Below are positions 19,485 through 29,084 of a DNA stretch of 64,000 nucleotides, one piece after another (position 1 is the first letter of the stretch; every line of letters starts with the position of its first letter). A program made the position numbers and the translations under genes. The notes under the pieces were generated by a model that made no database searches, was not told where the DNA came from, and worked only from the letters and a program-made list of their open reading frames with translations. The DNA comes from an uncultured Clostridia bacterium (GTDB lineage: Bacteria > Bacillota > Clostridia > TANB77 > CAG-465), in contig CALXEQ010000002.1 in assembly GCA_944387375.1 (NCBI GenBank), positions 1 through 64,000 of the forward strand, given 5' to 3'.

Positions 19485-20460
19485 TACCTTCTTCTTTTAA
19501 CCAATTTATTGTGTCTTCCATAGTCTCTTTAATAGGTCTAGGATTATATCCAAGTTCTTTTTGTGCTTTTTGTATAGAAAAATTACTATTAGTACCTGTA
19601 GTATACACTGAATATGATGTAAATAATGGCTTTTGTTTCATTATTTTATAATATATCTCAGATAAAAATCCTGTAGCATATGCAAACCATCTAGCAATTT
19701 TAAATTTAGGAGCTGGTACATGAGTTATCTCTTCTACATATTTCATGAGTTCTTTTATACTTACATAATGTCCAGCTAAAATATAACATTGACCGGGTCT
19801 TCCCTTTTCTAAAGCAAGTACTAATCCGTCTGCTACATCTCTTACATCAACAAAATTATATCCCCCATCAAGATAAGCTTTCATTTTCTTATAATAGCAA
19901 TCTATTATAAGCTGTCCTAAATTTGAACGTTTATACTCATATGGACCAATTACACCAGATGGATGTGTAACTATTACATCTAATTTTTCATCTTGTGCTT
20001 TAAGTACATATTTTGTAGCTTCTGCTTTAGTTTTTGCATATGTTCCTTTTACAAGCTTACTTGAAAACTCATCAGTTTCAGTAATAACTTTTCCTTTAGG
20101 CTGTTCTTTAATAGCATGCACAGAACTAGTATAAACTAATTTTTTTACTCCAACTTTTTTACATACATCTACCACATTTTTAGTTCCCTCTACATTTACT
20201 TTATACATTCTAGATTTGTTTCCATTACCTATTTCTATAATTCCGGCTAAATGAAATACTACATCTGCACCCAAAAATGCATTTTCTAAACTTTCTATAT
20301 CATTTACATCTCCATATTTATACTCTATATTTAATCCCTTAAATATATCTATATTATCATTTTTAAGTACAAACGCTACAACTTCATATCCCTTTTTATA
20401 TAATTTTCTTACCAAAACATTTCCAATATGTCCCGTAGCCCCAGTTACAACACATCTCAT
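19474..20460 (-). CDS. NAD(P)-dependent epimerase/dehydratase, extended SDR
   Basis: A 328-residue extended short-chain dehydrogenase/reductase. The Rossmann motif GATGHIG is at 7-13, and the active-site Y-x3-K is YAKTK near 150. HLAG (about residue 70) and the HPSGVIGPYEYKRSN segment match the 3-beta-HSD/dihydroflavonol reductase-like group. The substrate cannot be told from sequence; nucleotide sugars or small ketones are possible. ATG 20460 has AAGGGGGAAA upstream. It is a single-gene unit between its own promoter and a shared terminator. Confidence 0.93.
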   Translation of the reverse strand: MRCVVTGATGHIGNVLVRKLYKKGYEVVAFVLKNDNIDIFKGLNIEYKYGDVNDIESLENAFLGADVVFHLAGIIEIGNGNKSRMYKVNVEGTKNVVDVCKKVGVKKLVYTSSVHAIKEQPKGKVITETDEFSSKLVKGTYAKTKAEATKYVLKAQDEKLDVIVTHPSGVIGPYEYKRSNLGQLIIDCYYKKMKAYLDGGYNFVDVRDVADGLVLALEKGRPGQCYILAGHYVSIKELMKYVEEITHVPAPKFKIARWFAYATGFLSEIYYKIMKQKPLFTSYSVYTTGTNSNFSIQKAQKELGYNPRPIKETMEDTINWLKEEGIIK

Positions 20461-20504
20461 ATAGTTTCCCCCTTATGAAATAATGTAAACTTTTTATTAA
20501 CTCA

Positions 20505-20533
20505 ATTATATTCTGAAAAAATATTATTTTCAA
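20505..20533 (-). promoter_or_regulatory. Promoter of the SDR gene
   Basis: Minus strand TTGAAA (20528-20533), 17-bp spacer, TATAAT (20505-20510). Confidence 0.65.
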
Positions 20534-20571
20534 TGTATTTTTTAATAATATTACTTTTTTTATAAAAATAC

Positions 20572-20600
20572 TTGAAAATAAATAAAAAAAATGCTAAAAT
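20572..20600 (+). promoter_or_regulatory. Promoter of tRNA-Trp
   Basis: TTGAAA (20572-20577), 17-bp spacer, TAAAAT (20595-20600) with TGC extended -10, 15 bases before the mature tRNA 5' end. Confidence 0.6.
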
Positions 20601-20615
20601 TAACATTGTTAATAT

Positions 20616-20689
20616 AGGGGCATAGTTCATCGGTAGAATAAGAGTCTCCAAAACTCCAGAGCTGGGTTCGATTCCTAGTGCCCCTGCCA
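20616..20689 (+). tRNA. tRNA-Trp (CCA anticodon)
   Basis: The acceptor AGGGGCA pairs with TGCCCCT, followed by discriminator G and an encoded CCA. The anticodon loop is CT-CCA-AA, the T arm CTGGG-TTCGATT-CCTAG. The outermost anticodon-stem pair is A/C. It may be co-transcribed with the pyrophosphohydrolase gene 42 bases downstream, since no terminator intervenes. Confidence 0.97.
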
Positions 20690-20731
20690 TAATACTCCAA
20701 TTTTTTGGAGTTATTTTTTTAAGGTGATATT

Positions 20732-21028
20732 ATGGGAAAATTAGTACGTGATAACATTCCACAAATAATCAAAAATAATGGTCAATTACCTATTACTAAA
20801 ATATTAAATGATGATGAATACTGGCAAGCATTACTTGAAAAAGACAATGAGGAATTACTAGAAGTAAAAAATGCAAATTCTCTTTTAGAAAGAAAAGAAG
20901 AACTTGCAGATAAATTAGAATTAATCATTGCTATGGCAAAATATAACGGATTTAGTCTTCAAGATATTATTGATGAATCAAATAAAAAAAGAGAAAAAAT
21001 GGTGGATTTGAAAAAAGAATATTTTTAG
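20732..21028 (+). CDS. MazG-like/PRA-PH-type nucleotide pyrophosphohydrolase
   Basis: A 98-residue protein of the all-alpha NTP pyrophosphatase superfamily. KLVRDNIPQII at the start and the helix with EELADKLELIIAMA, carrying the Mg-binding acidic residues, are typical of the short phosphoribosyl-ATP pyrophosphohydrolase-like house-cleaning enzymes. They split nucleoside triphosphates into monophosphate and pyrophosphate; substrate choice is unknown. No histidine biosynthesis genes are near, so a HisE role is unlikely. AAGGTG precedes the ATG. It sits directly after tRNA-Trp and ends in a strong terminator. Confidence 0.9.
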   Translation: MGKLVRDNIPQIIKNNGQLPITKILNDDEYWQALLEKDNEELLEVKNANSLLERKEELADKLELIIAMAKYNGFSLQDIIDESNKKREKMVDLKKEYF

Positions 21029-21046
21029 AAAAAGTCATAAAAAAAT

Positions 21047-21075
21047 GATACAAGAAAAAACTTGTATCTTTTTTT
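21047..21075. terminator. Terminator between the convergent pyrophosphohydrolase and phosphoesterase genes
   Basis: GATACAAG, loop of six A, CTTGTATC, then a T run. An A run on the left side lets it also act on the minus strand. Confidence 0.85.
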
Positions 21076-21781
21076 ATCCTATTTTTACTAACTTAAAACC
21101 AGTATAATCGCAACCTACCATTTTATACTCAATACCATCAATTACTCCTTCTTTTACAAGCATATGTCCATATCCATGTAAATGTCCATATACACACTTT
21201 TTAACATTATATTCTTTCATAATGTTAGTAAAATTAGATATAAATGGTGGAAAATGTAAAGCTACAATTATATCTTTTTCTATACCATTTTTTCTTAATT
21301 CTTCTTGTATTTTCTTTCCTTCTTCTAATGAATTTATAAGTCTATTTTCTTCTCTTGCTATAATTTTTTCATCTTGCAAAGCATTATTATTTTCTGTTTT
21401 TCCCCAACCACGTGTTCCACATATTATATAATCTTCTACTTCATATGCATTATTGTGGAGTATATAAAAATTTTTAAATCCATGTTCATTAAAAAAGTTA
21501 TTCATTTTTGTCTTGGTTGAAAAATAATAATCATGATTTCCCCTTAATATAATTTTTTTACCTGGTAATTTATCTATATATTCAAAGTCTTTAACACTTT
21601 CATTAAGTGTCATAGCCCACGATATATCTCCAGGAATAATTACAGTATCTTCTTCTTTTACTGCAGTAATCCAATTTTTCTTTACTATCTCTTCATAATT
21701 ATCCCAAATTTTTCCAAATATATTCATAGGCTTATCTACACCAAAAGATAAGTGTAGATCAGATATAGCAAATATTGACAT
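21074..21781 (-). CDS. Calcineurin-like metallophosphoesterase
   Basis: A 235-residue cytoplasmic phosphoesterase with all five motifs of the dinuclear-metal fold: DLH (8-10), GDISW (about 51), RGNHDYY (about 79), HFPP (about 177) and GHLHGYGH (about 200). Only the family can be named; natural substrate unknown. It starts 8 bases after the tsaD stop with AGGTGATG as ribosome binding site, so it is the third gene of an operon with the M50 protease and tsaD. Confidence 0.93.
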   Translation of the reverse strand: MSIFAISDLHLSFGVDKPMNIFGKIWDNYEEIVKKNWITAVKEEDTVIIPGDISWAMTLNESVKDFEYIDKLPGKKIILRGNHDYYFSTKTKMNNFFNEHGFKNFYILHNNAYEVEDYIICGTRGWGKTENNNALQDEKIIAREENRLINSLEEGKKIQEELRKNGIEKDIIVALHFPPFISNFTNIMKEYNVKKCVYGHLHGYGHMLVKEGVIDGIEYKMVGCDYTGFKLVKIG

Positions 21782-21789
21782 TGCATCAC

Positions 21790-22791
21790 CTACTCCCCAA
21801 TTTTTAAATTAGCGATTGCATTTAAATCTAGTTTATCTTTTATATCAAAACTCTTTCCACAAATATAATTGTAATGTGCTGCACTTGCTATCATAGCTGC
21901 ATTATCTGTACAATATTTTAAATCTGGTAAAAAACATTCGTAATTTCTTTGTTTACTTGCTTTTAAAAGTTTTTCCCTTAAAACTAAATTTGCAGAAACC
22001 CCTCCTGCTAAAACTACCTTATTAATTTTTAAATCTTTCATCGCTCTTAAGCAGTTATCTACCAATTCATCAGTTACTGTCTCCTCAAAAGAACAAGCTA
22101 AATCTTCTCGTTTTAACTTTTCTTCTTCTTTATGTGCAATATTTATAACTGCTGTCTTTATACCACTAAAACTAAAATCATAATTATCAAACTTAGTTTT
22201 AGGCAATTTATATGTAAATTCTCCATCTCTTGCAAGTTTACTTACCTCAGGTCCACCTGGATATGGAAGTCCAAGTACTCTTGCAACTTTATCAAAAGCT
22301 TCTCCTACTGCATCATCACGTGTTTTTCCAACTATTTCAAAATCAGTATAATCTTTTACATATATTAAATGAGTATGTCCACCAGAAACAACAAGTGCCA
22401 TAAAAGGTGGCTTTAAATTTTCATAAGTTAAATAGTTTGCAGCTATATGACCTTCTATGTGATGTGTAGGGACAATAGGAATATTTAGTGCATATGCTAA
22501 AGATTTAGCATATGCTACTCCAACAAGCAATGCTCCTATTAATCCTGGTCCATGAGTTACTCCTATATAATCTATGTCCTTGAAATCTAAATTTGCATTA
22601 TCCAAAGCCTCTTTAACAACAAATGCTATATTAGTCAAATGTTTTCTTGATGCAATTTCTGGAACAACTCCTCCAAATTTTTTATGTATTGGTATTTGAG
22701 TTGACACTACATTTGCCAGTACTTCTCTTCCATTTTTTACTATTGCAACTGATGTTTCATCACAACTACTTTCTATTCCTAAACAAATCAT
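21790..22791 (-). CDS. tsaD: tRNA N6-threonylcarbamoyladenosine transferase TsaD
   Basis: A 333-residue essential enzyme that transfers threonylcarbamoyl from its adenylate to A37 of ANN-decoding tRNAs, with TsaB and TsaE. It opens with the ASKHA-fold phosphate loop GIESSCDET; the iron ligands are in HHIEGH (H111, H115). Further marks are GGVVPEIASRKH, VSGGHTHL and GGVSANLVLREKL. Length and order match bacterial TsaD. It lies 14 bases after the M50 peptidase gene. Confidence 0.98.
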   Translation of the reverse strand: MICLGIESSCDETSVAIVKNGREVLANVVSTQIPIHKKFGGVVPEIASRKHLTNIAFVVKEALDNANLDFKDIDYIGVTHGPGLIGALLVGVAYAKSLAYALNIPIVPTHHIEGHIAANYLTYENLKPPFMALVVSGGHTHLIYVKDYTDFEIVGKTRDDAVGEAFDKVARVLGLPYPGGPEVSKLARDGEFTYKLPKTKFDNYDFSFSGIKTAVINIAHKEEEKLKREDLACSFEETVTDELVDNCLRAMKDLKINKVVLAGGVSANLVLREKLLKASKQRNYECFLPDLKYCTDNAAMIASAAHYNYICGKSFDIKDKLDLNAIANLKIGE

Positions 22792-22805
22792 TTTATTCCT
22801 CTTTT

Positions 22806-23459
22806 CTATAATCCCAATATAAAATTTAAAAACTTAAGTATTAACGAATATGCTGGTGAGATCACAAATGATGCTATATTAGTACAAAATATAACTAATA
22901 TTATAATAAAAGAATATCTTTCTAATGTATACATTATTCCTCTAAACCTTTGAGGTAAAAAGTAAAATAATACTTTTGAGCCATCAAATGGTGGTAAAGG
23001 TATCATATTAAATATTCCAAATATAACATTAAATTGTATAGTTATCATAAGCATATTAACAAGAAGCCCAACTATTTGATTAGTTGTATTATCACTTAAT
23101 AAGCCTGTTACAAGTAATATTTTTAATACAATAGTTAAAAATATTGCAAGCAAAATATTAGAAACAGGTCCTGCAAGAGCAGTAAGCATAGTTCCTTTTG
23201 CTCTATCTTTAAAGTTTCTATCATCAATCATTACAGGTCTTCCCCAGCCTACACCAAATAATGCAATGCATAAAAATCCAAATGGATCAATATGTTTGAA
23301 AGGGTCAAGTGTTAATCTACCTCTTAATTTTTGTGAAATATCTCCAAGTTTATACGCTACCCATGCATGAGCATACTCATGTATAGAAAGTGAAATTAAA
23401 AGTGCTGGTAAGGTATATATGAATGCTATTAATCCTTCTTTTGTAAATATATCTAACAA
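22806..23459 (-). CDS. Site-2 protease family (M50) membrane metallopeptidase
   Basis: A 217-residue intramembrane zinc protease, short form without PDZ. The zinc site HEYAH is at 27-31 in the first membrane span; the third ligand region is NMIPLPPFDGSKVL (about 160). Four to five spans overall. YwhC/RseP-like relatives cut membrane-bound regulators or clear signal peptides; the target here is unknown. The first codon is TTG at 23459 with AGGAG eight bases upstream and a matching promoter. First gene of the protease-tsaD-phosphoesterase operon. Confidence 0.93.
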   Translation of the reverse strand: MLDIFTKEGLIAFIYTLPALLISLSIHEYAHAWVAYKLGDISQKLRGRLTLDPFKHIDPFGFLCIALFGVGWGRPVMIDDRNFKDRAKGTMLTALAGPVSNILLAIFLTIVLKILLVTGLLSDNTTNQIVGLLVNMLMITIQFNVIFGIFNMIPLPPFDGSKVLFYFLPQRFRGIMYTLERYSFIIILVIFCTNIASFVISPAYSLILKFLNFILGL

Positions 23460-23489
23460 ATTATCATCTCCTAATTAAAACTATATAAT

Positions 23490-23518
23490 ATTTTACTATA
23501 TTATATGTATTTTTGCAA
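23490..23518 (-). promoter_or_regulatory. Promoter of the M50-tsaD-phosphoesterase operon
   Basis: Minus strand TTGCAA (23513-23518), 17-bp spacer, TAAAAT (23490-23495). Confidence 0.6.
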
Positions 23519-23551
23519 GAAAAAAAGATAGAATCAAAACTGACTCTATCT
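23518..23551 (-). terminator. Terminator after the DUF2752 gene
   Basis: Stem GATAGAGTCA / TGATTCTATC followed by a U run; it overlaps the DUF2752 stop codon. Confidence 0.82.
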
Positions 23552-23923
23552 AATTTGTGTGGGTGCTAAAAAACTAAATATAGGTATATTTCTTATCACA
23601 CCAAAAATAATTGTTATTGTTGCTAAAAAAATAATTATAACATCTGTAATTTTCTTAATATTTTTATTATTTTTTAAAAAAATATTCAAAACAAATAATA
23701 TAAATAAAATTGGTAAATCTATAAAAATTATAGGATTATACCTAAAAGCTTGATATATATCTCCTTCAAACAAAGATAAACAAAGTCTAGTTATCCCACA
23801 TCCAGGGCAATATAATCCTGTAATTTCATAAAATACACATGGTATACCTATATCAAAACTTATTATTAAAACTGTATATATTAAAAAAATTACAATTAAA
23901 ACTATAATATCTCTTATTTTCAT
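23546..23923 (-). CDS. DUF2752 membrane protein
   Basis: A 125-residue membrane protein with three to four hydrophobic spans. The DUF2752 signature is YCPGCGITR (about 37-45), a Cys-x2-Cys next to a membrane span, followed by a short loop and the FRYNPI segment. The family has no assigned function. It begins 3 bases after the DUF4234 gene, so the two are translationally coupled. Confidence 0.88.
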   Translation of the reverse strand: MKIRDIIVLIVIFLIYTVLIISFDIGIPCVFYEITGLYCPGCGITRLCLSLFEGDIYQAFRYNPIIFIDLPILFILFVLNIFLKNNKNIKKITDVIIIFLATITIIFGVIRNIPIFSFLAPTQIR

Positions 23924-23926
23924 AAA

Positions 23927-24286
23927 CTAGGCTACTGTTGTAGAATTTTTAGCTATAGCATTTAATTCATTTTGCATAATACAATAATTAACTATTCCAA
24001 GTCCAAAAATACCTAATAACAAATATAAAACAGAATTATCACTAGCACTTATTCCAGCTTGATCATTTGCTATCTTTAAAGTTTTACCCATTTTGTAATA
24101 CCAGTAAAATCCATAAATACCACATGTAATAATGGTAAACAATAGTGACATTCCTCCACTAAAATTTGTATCTTTTGCTGCTCTAGCAGCATCATTAGTT
24201 AAACATACAAACCAATAAATTGCATATATTCCACATGTTACTAATGATAGTAAAATACAAACAATAATATTTTTTTCTTGAACCAT
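23927..24286 (-). CDS. DUF4234 membrane protein
   Basis: A 119-residue membrane protein with the repeated TCGIYxxYW(F/Y) pattern of DUF4234 (TCGIYAIYWFV and TCGIYGFYWYY) and a last span at about 85-103. No enzymatic motif. The family is common in Firmicutes beside DUF2752, as here, but its job is unknown. ATG 24286 has AGGAGGT upstream. Confidence 0.88.
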   Translation of the reverse strand: MVQEKNIIVCILLSLVTCGIYAIYWFVCLTNDAARAAKDTNFSGGMSLLFTIITCGIYGFYWYYKMGKTLKIANDQAGISASDNSVLYLLLGIFGLGIVNYCIMQNELNAIAKNSTTVA

Positions 24287-24315
24287 AACTATACCTCCTA
24301 TACATTTATATTTAT

Positions 24316-24344
24316 ATATTACAATATTTTATTTAAATTTTCAA
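24316..24344 (-). promoter_or_regulatory. Possible promoter of the DUF4234-DUF2752 pair
   Basis: Minus strand TTGAAA (24339-24344), 17-bp spacer, TAATAT (24316-24321). The -10 is weak. Confidence 0.35.
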
Positions 24345-24445
24345 TACAAAAATATCAAACTATATTTTTGATTATTTTTTATGTATCCACAAAAGATTTA
24401 AATAATGTAAAAACCTCTTACAACACATATGCCTAATTAACCCAA

Positions 24446-24486
24446 TAACTCCTCTCTATGTTTTTTAATTATCATAGAAGGAGTTA
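24446..24486 (-). terminator. Long imperfect hairpin after the Rpn-type nuclease gene
   Basis: TAACTCCTTCTATG pairs with CATAGAGAGGAGTTA with one bulge, 10 bases past the stop codon. No U run follows on the minus strand, so it is not a standard intrinsic terminator and may be an mRNA 3'-end structure. Confidence 0.45.
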
Positions 24487-24495
24487 CTTAATAAT

Positions 24496-25419
24496 TTATT
24501 GTATATTTAAATTTTCAATTTCTACTCTTTTAAGTCCAGTTATATCTTGTATTTCCTCTATATTCATTTTTCTTTTTAACATTTTTTTAGCAATTTCTAT
24601 TTTTTCTTCTTTTATTCCTTCTATTTTACCTTCTATTTTACCTTCTTTTCTGCCTTCTTTCCTGCCTTCTTTTATTCCCTGTTCTCTGCCTTCTTCTCTT
24701 CCTCTATTATATCCAAAAGCCCTTACTGCGTTTTGATCTCTTATTGCTCTTTCTCTTCTATATGCTAATTCTCTTTCATCTTCATCTTGACTTATTCTCT
24801 CCAATATTTCTTTTGCTTTCTCTATACTTTTGTTTTCTTTCATTACTTTTTCCTCCAAAGTTTGTGGAGATGCTATAAATTTACACCAATTTATTAACTC
24901 TTTTTCTTGATCTTTTTCACATCTCTTTTCTAACTTTTCTAAATTTATTATATGAAACTCAAGTTTATCTGTCAATATTATTTTTGTATATTCTTCTTCC
25001 CTTATATTCCATTTACTATGTATTTTATCTACTTGCTTTATTTGTTTCATGTCAAAACAAGTTATTAATATACATATTGTTCTTTTTGCAACTGAATAAT
25101 CATTTCCTCTTTTAAATTCTTCAGAATACTTTTTTGCCCAATATTCCAATATTCTCTCAGCCATATATTCATATTCTAATACCTGCATTTCTATATTTAT
25201 ATTTTCCTTTTCTTCTGCATTTATTATTACATCTAATACTCCCCCCTTATTTTCAATTGCATCGGGTAACAATATTGGATTTTTAGACAAATCTATCTTT
25301 GTATATTTTTTATTTAATATTTTCTCTAATAAATCTCTTGTTATATCCTCATTACCAACACTTCCAAATATTCTTCTAAATACATAATCATTTGTTACTT
25401 TTAATAGTTTATTACTCAT
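24496..25419 (-). CDS. Rpn-family PD-(D/E)XK nuclease / putative transposase
   Basis: A 307-residue protein of the PDDEXK_2 (Rpn/COG5464) family. The nuclease core is D63 (GGVLDVIINAE) and E77-x-Q79 (NIEMQVLEYEY); the opening NDYVFRRIFG is typical. E. coli Rpn proteins are DNA endonucleases that promote RecA-independent recombination; older annotations call them transposases, but no terminal inverted repeats are visible here. Residues about 232-270 are a run of tetrapeptide-like RKEG/KIEG units, a charged repeat helix seen in many family members. The C terminus (MNIEEIQDITGLKRVEIENL) resembles a small helix-turn-helix. Confidence 0.92.
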   Translation of the reverse strand: MSNKLLKVTNDYVFRRIFGSVGNEDITRDLLEKILNKKYTKIDLSKNPILLPDAIENKGGVLDVIINAEEKENINIEMQVLEYEYMAERILEYWAKKYSEEFKRGNDYSVAKRTICILITCFDMKQIKQVDKIHSKWNIREEEYTKIILTDKLEFHIINLEKLEKRCEKDQEKELINWCKFIASPQTLEEKVMKENKSIEKAKEILERISQDEDERELAYRRERAIRDQNAVRAFGYNRGREEGREQGIKEGRKEGRKEGKIEGKIEGIKEEKIEIAKKMLKRKMNIEEIQDITGLKRVEIENLNIQ

Positions 25420-25463
25420 TTTTTTTGCTCCTTTTTTTATTTAATTTCACTAGTGATACATGT

Positions 25464-25492
25464 ATTATAATTTTCTTTTTATACATTGTAAA
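25464..25492 (-). promoter_or_regulatory. Promoter of the Rpn-type gene
   Basis: Minus strand TTTACA (25487-25492), 17-bp spacer, TATAAT (25464-25469). Confidence 0.6.
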
Positions 25493-25609
25493 TATTTTAA
25501 TCTTCACCTTTTAAAAGTAGATTTTTCTTGTTTTAATTACTGTTTAAAAATAGAACTTCAATTTGAAATGCTATCTTTATATCTATACTATATATTTTTT
25601 AGTTTAGTT

Positions 25610-27285
<1,676 letters not shown>

Positions 27286-27350
27286 TATAATGTAAAAATT
27301 TAACAACTTTTTTTCTTATTTTATATCATTTTGTCATATTATTAATTTGC

Positions 27351-27379
27351 TTGACTTTGTATATTATTTACAGTAGAAT
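27351..27379 (+). promoter_or_regulatory. Promoter of the J-domain gene
   Basis: TTGACT (27351-27356), 17-bp spacer, TAGAAT (27374-27379). Confidence 0.6.
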
Positions 27380-27409
27380 ATATTTATACAGATAATTTGA
27401 GGTATTTAA

Positions 27410-28018
27410 ATGAAAGATTATTACGAAATTTTAGAAGTGAGTAGAAATGCTTCTAAAGATACTATAAATAAAATATTTAAAATTCATATGAAAGCTTGTC
27501 ATCCAGATCTTTTCCAAGGCGAAGAAAAACAAAAAGCAGAAGAAAAATCTAAAGAATATACTGAAGCATATAATGTTCTATCTGATGATAATGAAAGAGC
27601 AAAATATGATGAACAATTAAAAGCTGAAGAATTACAAAACAATTCTAAGCTTCAAACAATAATTGAAGAAAATGAATATTTAAAACAAGTAATTGCAAAA
27701 AAAGATGACTTAATAAAAAGATTAAGTAATATTGTATATGACGAGCCAGAATACTCTGAGCACTCTTATTCAAATGTAAAAAATCAATATTCAAATCCCT
27801 ATCAAAATGGATTTAACAATTTTGATCCGCCAAAGAAAAATCCATATGAGGGAATGTCTCTTGAAGAACTTCAAAAGCTAAAAAAAGAAGAAACTAAACA
27901 ATATTATAAAAATATATTTAAAGATGTTGGTATAAAATTAATTATACTTATATTACTTGTTATTGTTTTGTTAATTAGTATTTACACTTCTTTTAAAGAT
28001 TTAGCTCAAATGTTTTAA
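27410..28018 (+). CDS. J-domain protein with C-terminal membrane anchor
   Basis: A 202-residue protein with an N-terminal J domain (residues 3-67; HPD at 31-33, the DnaK-stimulating tripeptide). A coiled-coil, polar stretch follows (about 70-115), then a linker rich in Asn, Tyr and Pro, and one membrane span at about 174-193. It lacks the Gly/Phe region, zinc fingers and client domains of DnaJ, so it is a specialised co-chaperone that could recruit DnaK to the membrane. GAGG lies 10 bases before the ATG. Single-gene unit. Confidence 0.92.
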   Translation: MKDYYEILEVSRNASKDTINKIFKIHMKACHPDLFQGEEKQKAEEKSKEYTEAYNVLSDDNERAKYDEQLKAEELQNNSKLQTIIEENEYLKQVIAKKDDLIKRLSNIVYDEPEYSEHSYSNVKNQYSNPYQNGFNNFDPPKKNPYEGMSLEELQKLKKEETKQYYKNIFKDVGIKLIILILLVIVLLISIYTSFKDLAQMF

Positions 28019-28051
28019 AAGCACATAAGTATTTTTCTTATGTGCTCTCTT
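28019..28051. terminator. Bidirectional terminator between convergent genes
   Basis: AGCACATAAG, loop of seven, CTTATGTGCT, followed by CTCTTTT. It overlaps the 3' end of the minus-strand gene. Confidence 0.82.
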
Positions 28052-28961
28052 TTATAAAATCAAACGTAATATTTTTTAATGAATTTATTTTTTCATCTGC
28101 TTTAGTATAATCTGTTATATCTTCTAATTTGTCACTGTTTAAATTTACAACTCTATCTATAAGCCCGTATTCATTTATCATCTCTATTTTATAATTATCA
28201 TCATTTTCTTCATCTAATATAATATGAATATTTTTATCAAATATGATAGATAATTTTATTGCATCATTACAATTAGTTATAACGTCTTGTGAATTTTTAA
28301 TTAAATTTACCAAATCATAAGGCATAATATTCTTTAATCTTTTACCATTAAACAATGTAAATTGCATCTTATCCGCTAATATATATAATTTTTGATCCCT
28401 AGCAACTTTTCTACTATACTCTAAAATATCTTTAGTTACATTATTACAATAAACTAATATATAATTTTTATCTAATTTTAAATTACTTTTTTGAGAAAAT
28501 TCATCCCATTGATTTTTATCCAGTAAAAACATTGGATCTAAGCATCTAGTAACATTTTTATCTTTAATATCAAATAATGTAGATACTTTTTCATATTTTT
28601 GTTCTATTTTCTCTATCTCATCTTTATTTATATCCTTAATACCATATGCTATACATTTATCTTTATCAAGTGCACAAATATTAAGTTGTGAAAAATCTCC
28701 ATTAACAAAAATATATCTATCTGCAAGTGGTGGATACTCCCTTATTTCATTTATATCATTATATCTTACAGATGTAAGTATTGTATTATCATCTAAAAAA
28801 TTATACAAAAAATTTTTCTTGTTTTGATTGTATAAATTATAGTCAATTATTTGTACTTGACAACCAAGTCTTTTTACATATTCAAATAAAGAATAAATTT
28901 GTAATGTATCTTGATACTGTATTTTTTCTCCATTATTAAAAAACGATATTGCTACTTCCAT
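28038..28961 (-). CDS. Divergent polysaccharide pyruvyl transferase-like protein
   Basis: A 307-residue protein that resembles the polysaccharide pyruvyl transferase family (CsaB/WcaK fold). The opening has the LQIYSLFEYVKRLG...IIDYN pattern, and near the middle RCLDPMFLLDKNQWDEF...YILVYCN matches the family core. The usual N-terminal glycine-rich loop and C-terminal histidine motif are not evident, so catalysis is uncertain. Family members add ketal pyruvate to wall glycans, or act in spore-coat glycan synthesis. Start ATG 28961 is preferred over ATG 28967 because AGAGGG abuts the latter. It lies beside spoIVA but has its own promoter. Confidence 0.72.
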   Translation of the reverse strand: MEVAISFFNNGEKIQYQDTLQIYSLFEYVKRLGCQVQIIDYNLYNQNKKNFLYNFLDDNTILTSVRYNDINEIREYPPLADRYIFVNGDFSQLNICALDKDKCIAYGIKDINKDEIEKIEQKYEKVSTLFDIKDKNVTRCLDPMFLLDKNQWDEFSQKSNLKLDKNYILVYCNNVTKDILEYSRKVARDQKLYILADKMQFTLFNGKRLKNIMPYDLVNLIKNSQDVITNCNDAIKLSIIFDKNIHIILDEENDDNYKIEMINEYGLIDRVVNLNSDKLEDITDYTKADEKINSLKNITFDFIKEST

Positions 28962-28983
28962 ATTCATCCCTCTTTTTTATTAC

Positions 28984-29011
28984 ATTTTACCATTTATTTA
29001 TTAATTGTCAA
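28984..29011 (-). promoter_or_regulatory. Promoter of the pyruvyl transferase-like gene
   Basis: Minus strand TTGACA (29006-29011), 16-bp spacer, TAAAAT (28984-28989) with TGG extended -10. Confidence 0.6.
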
Positions 29012-29038
29012 TATACATCAAAAAAAATTCTTATATCA

Positions 29039-29075
29039 AAAAAAGATGAATTTTGTAAAAATACATAATTCATCA
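29039..29075 (-). terminator. Terminator after spoIVA
   Basis: Minus strand GATGAATT pairs with AATTCATC around a 14-base loop, followed by a U run, 10 bases past the spoIVA stop. Confidence 0.75.
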
Positions 29076-29084
29076 TCTTCTTTT

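Noticed and set aside
20502-20690. 62-codon minus-strand frame across tRNA-Trp
   Set aside because: It is the antisense of the tRNA and has no independent support.
24496-25419. Rpn-family gene as a complete insertion sequence
   Set aside because: No terminal inverted repeats or target-site duplication are visible at either side; the gene has its own promoter.
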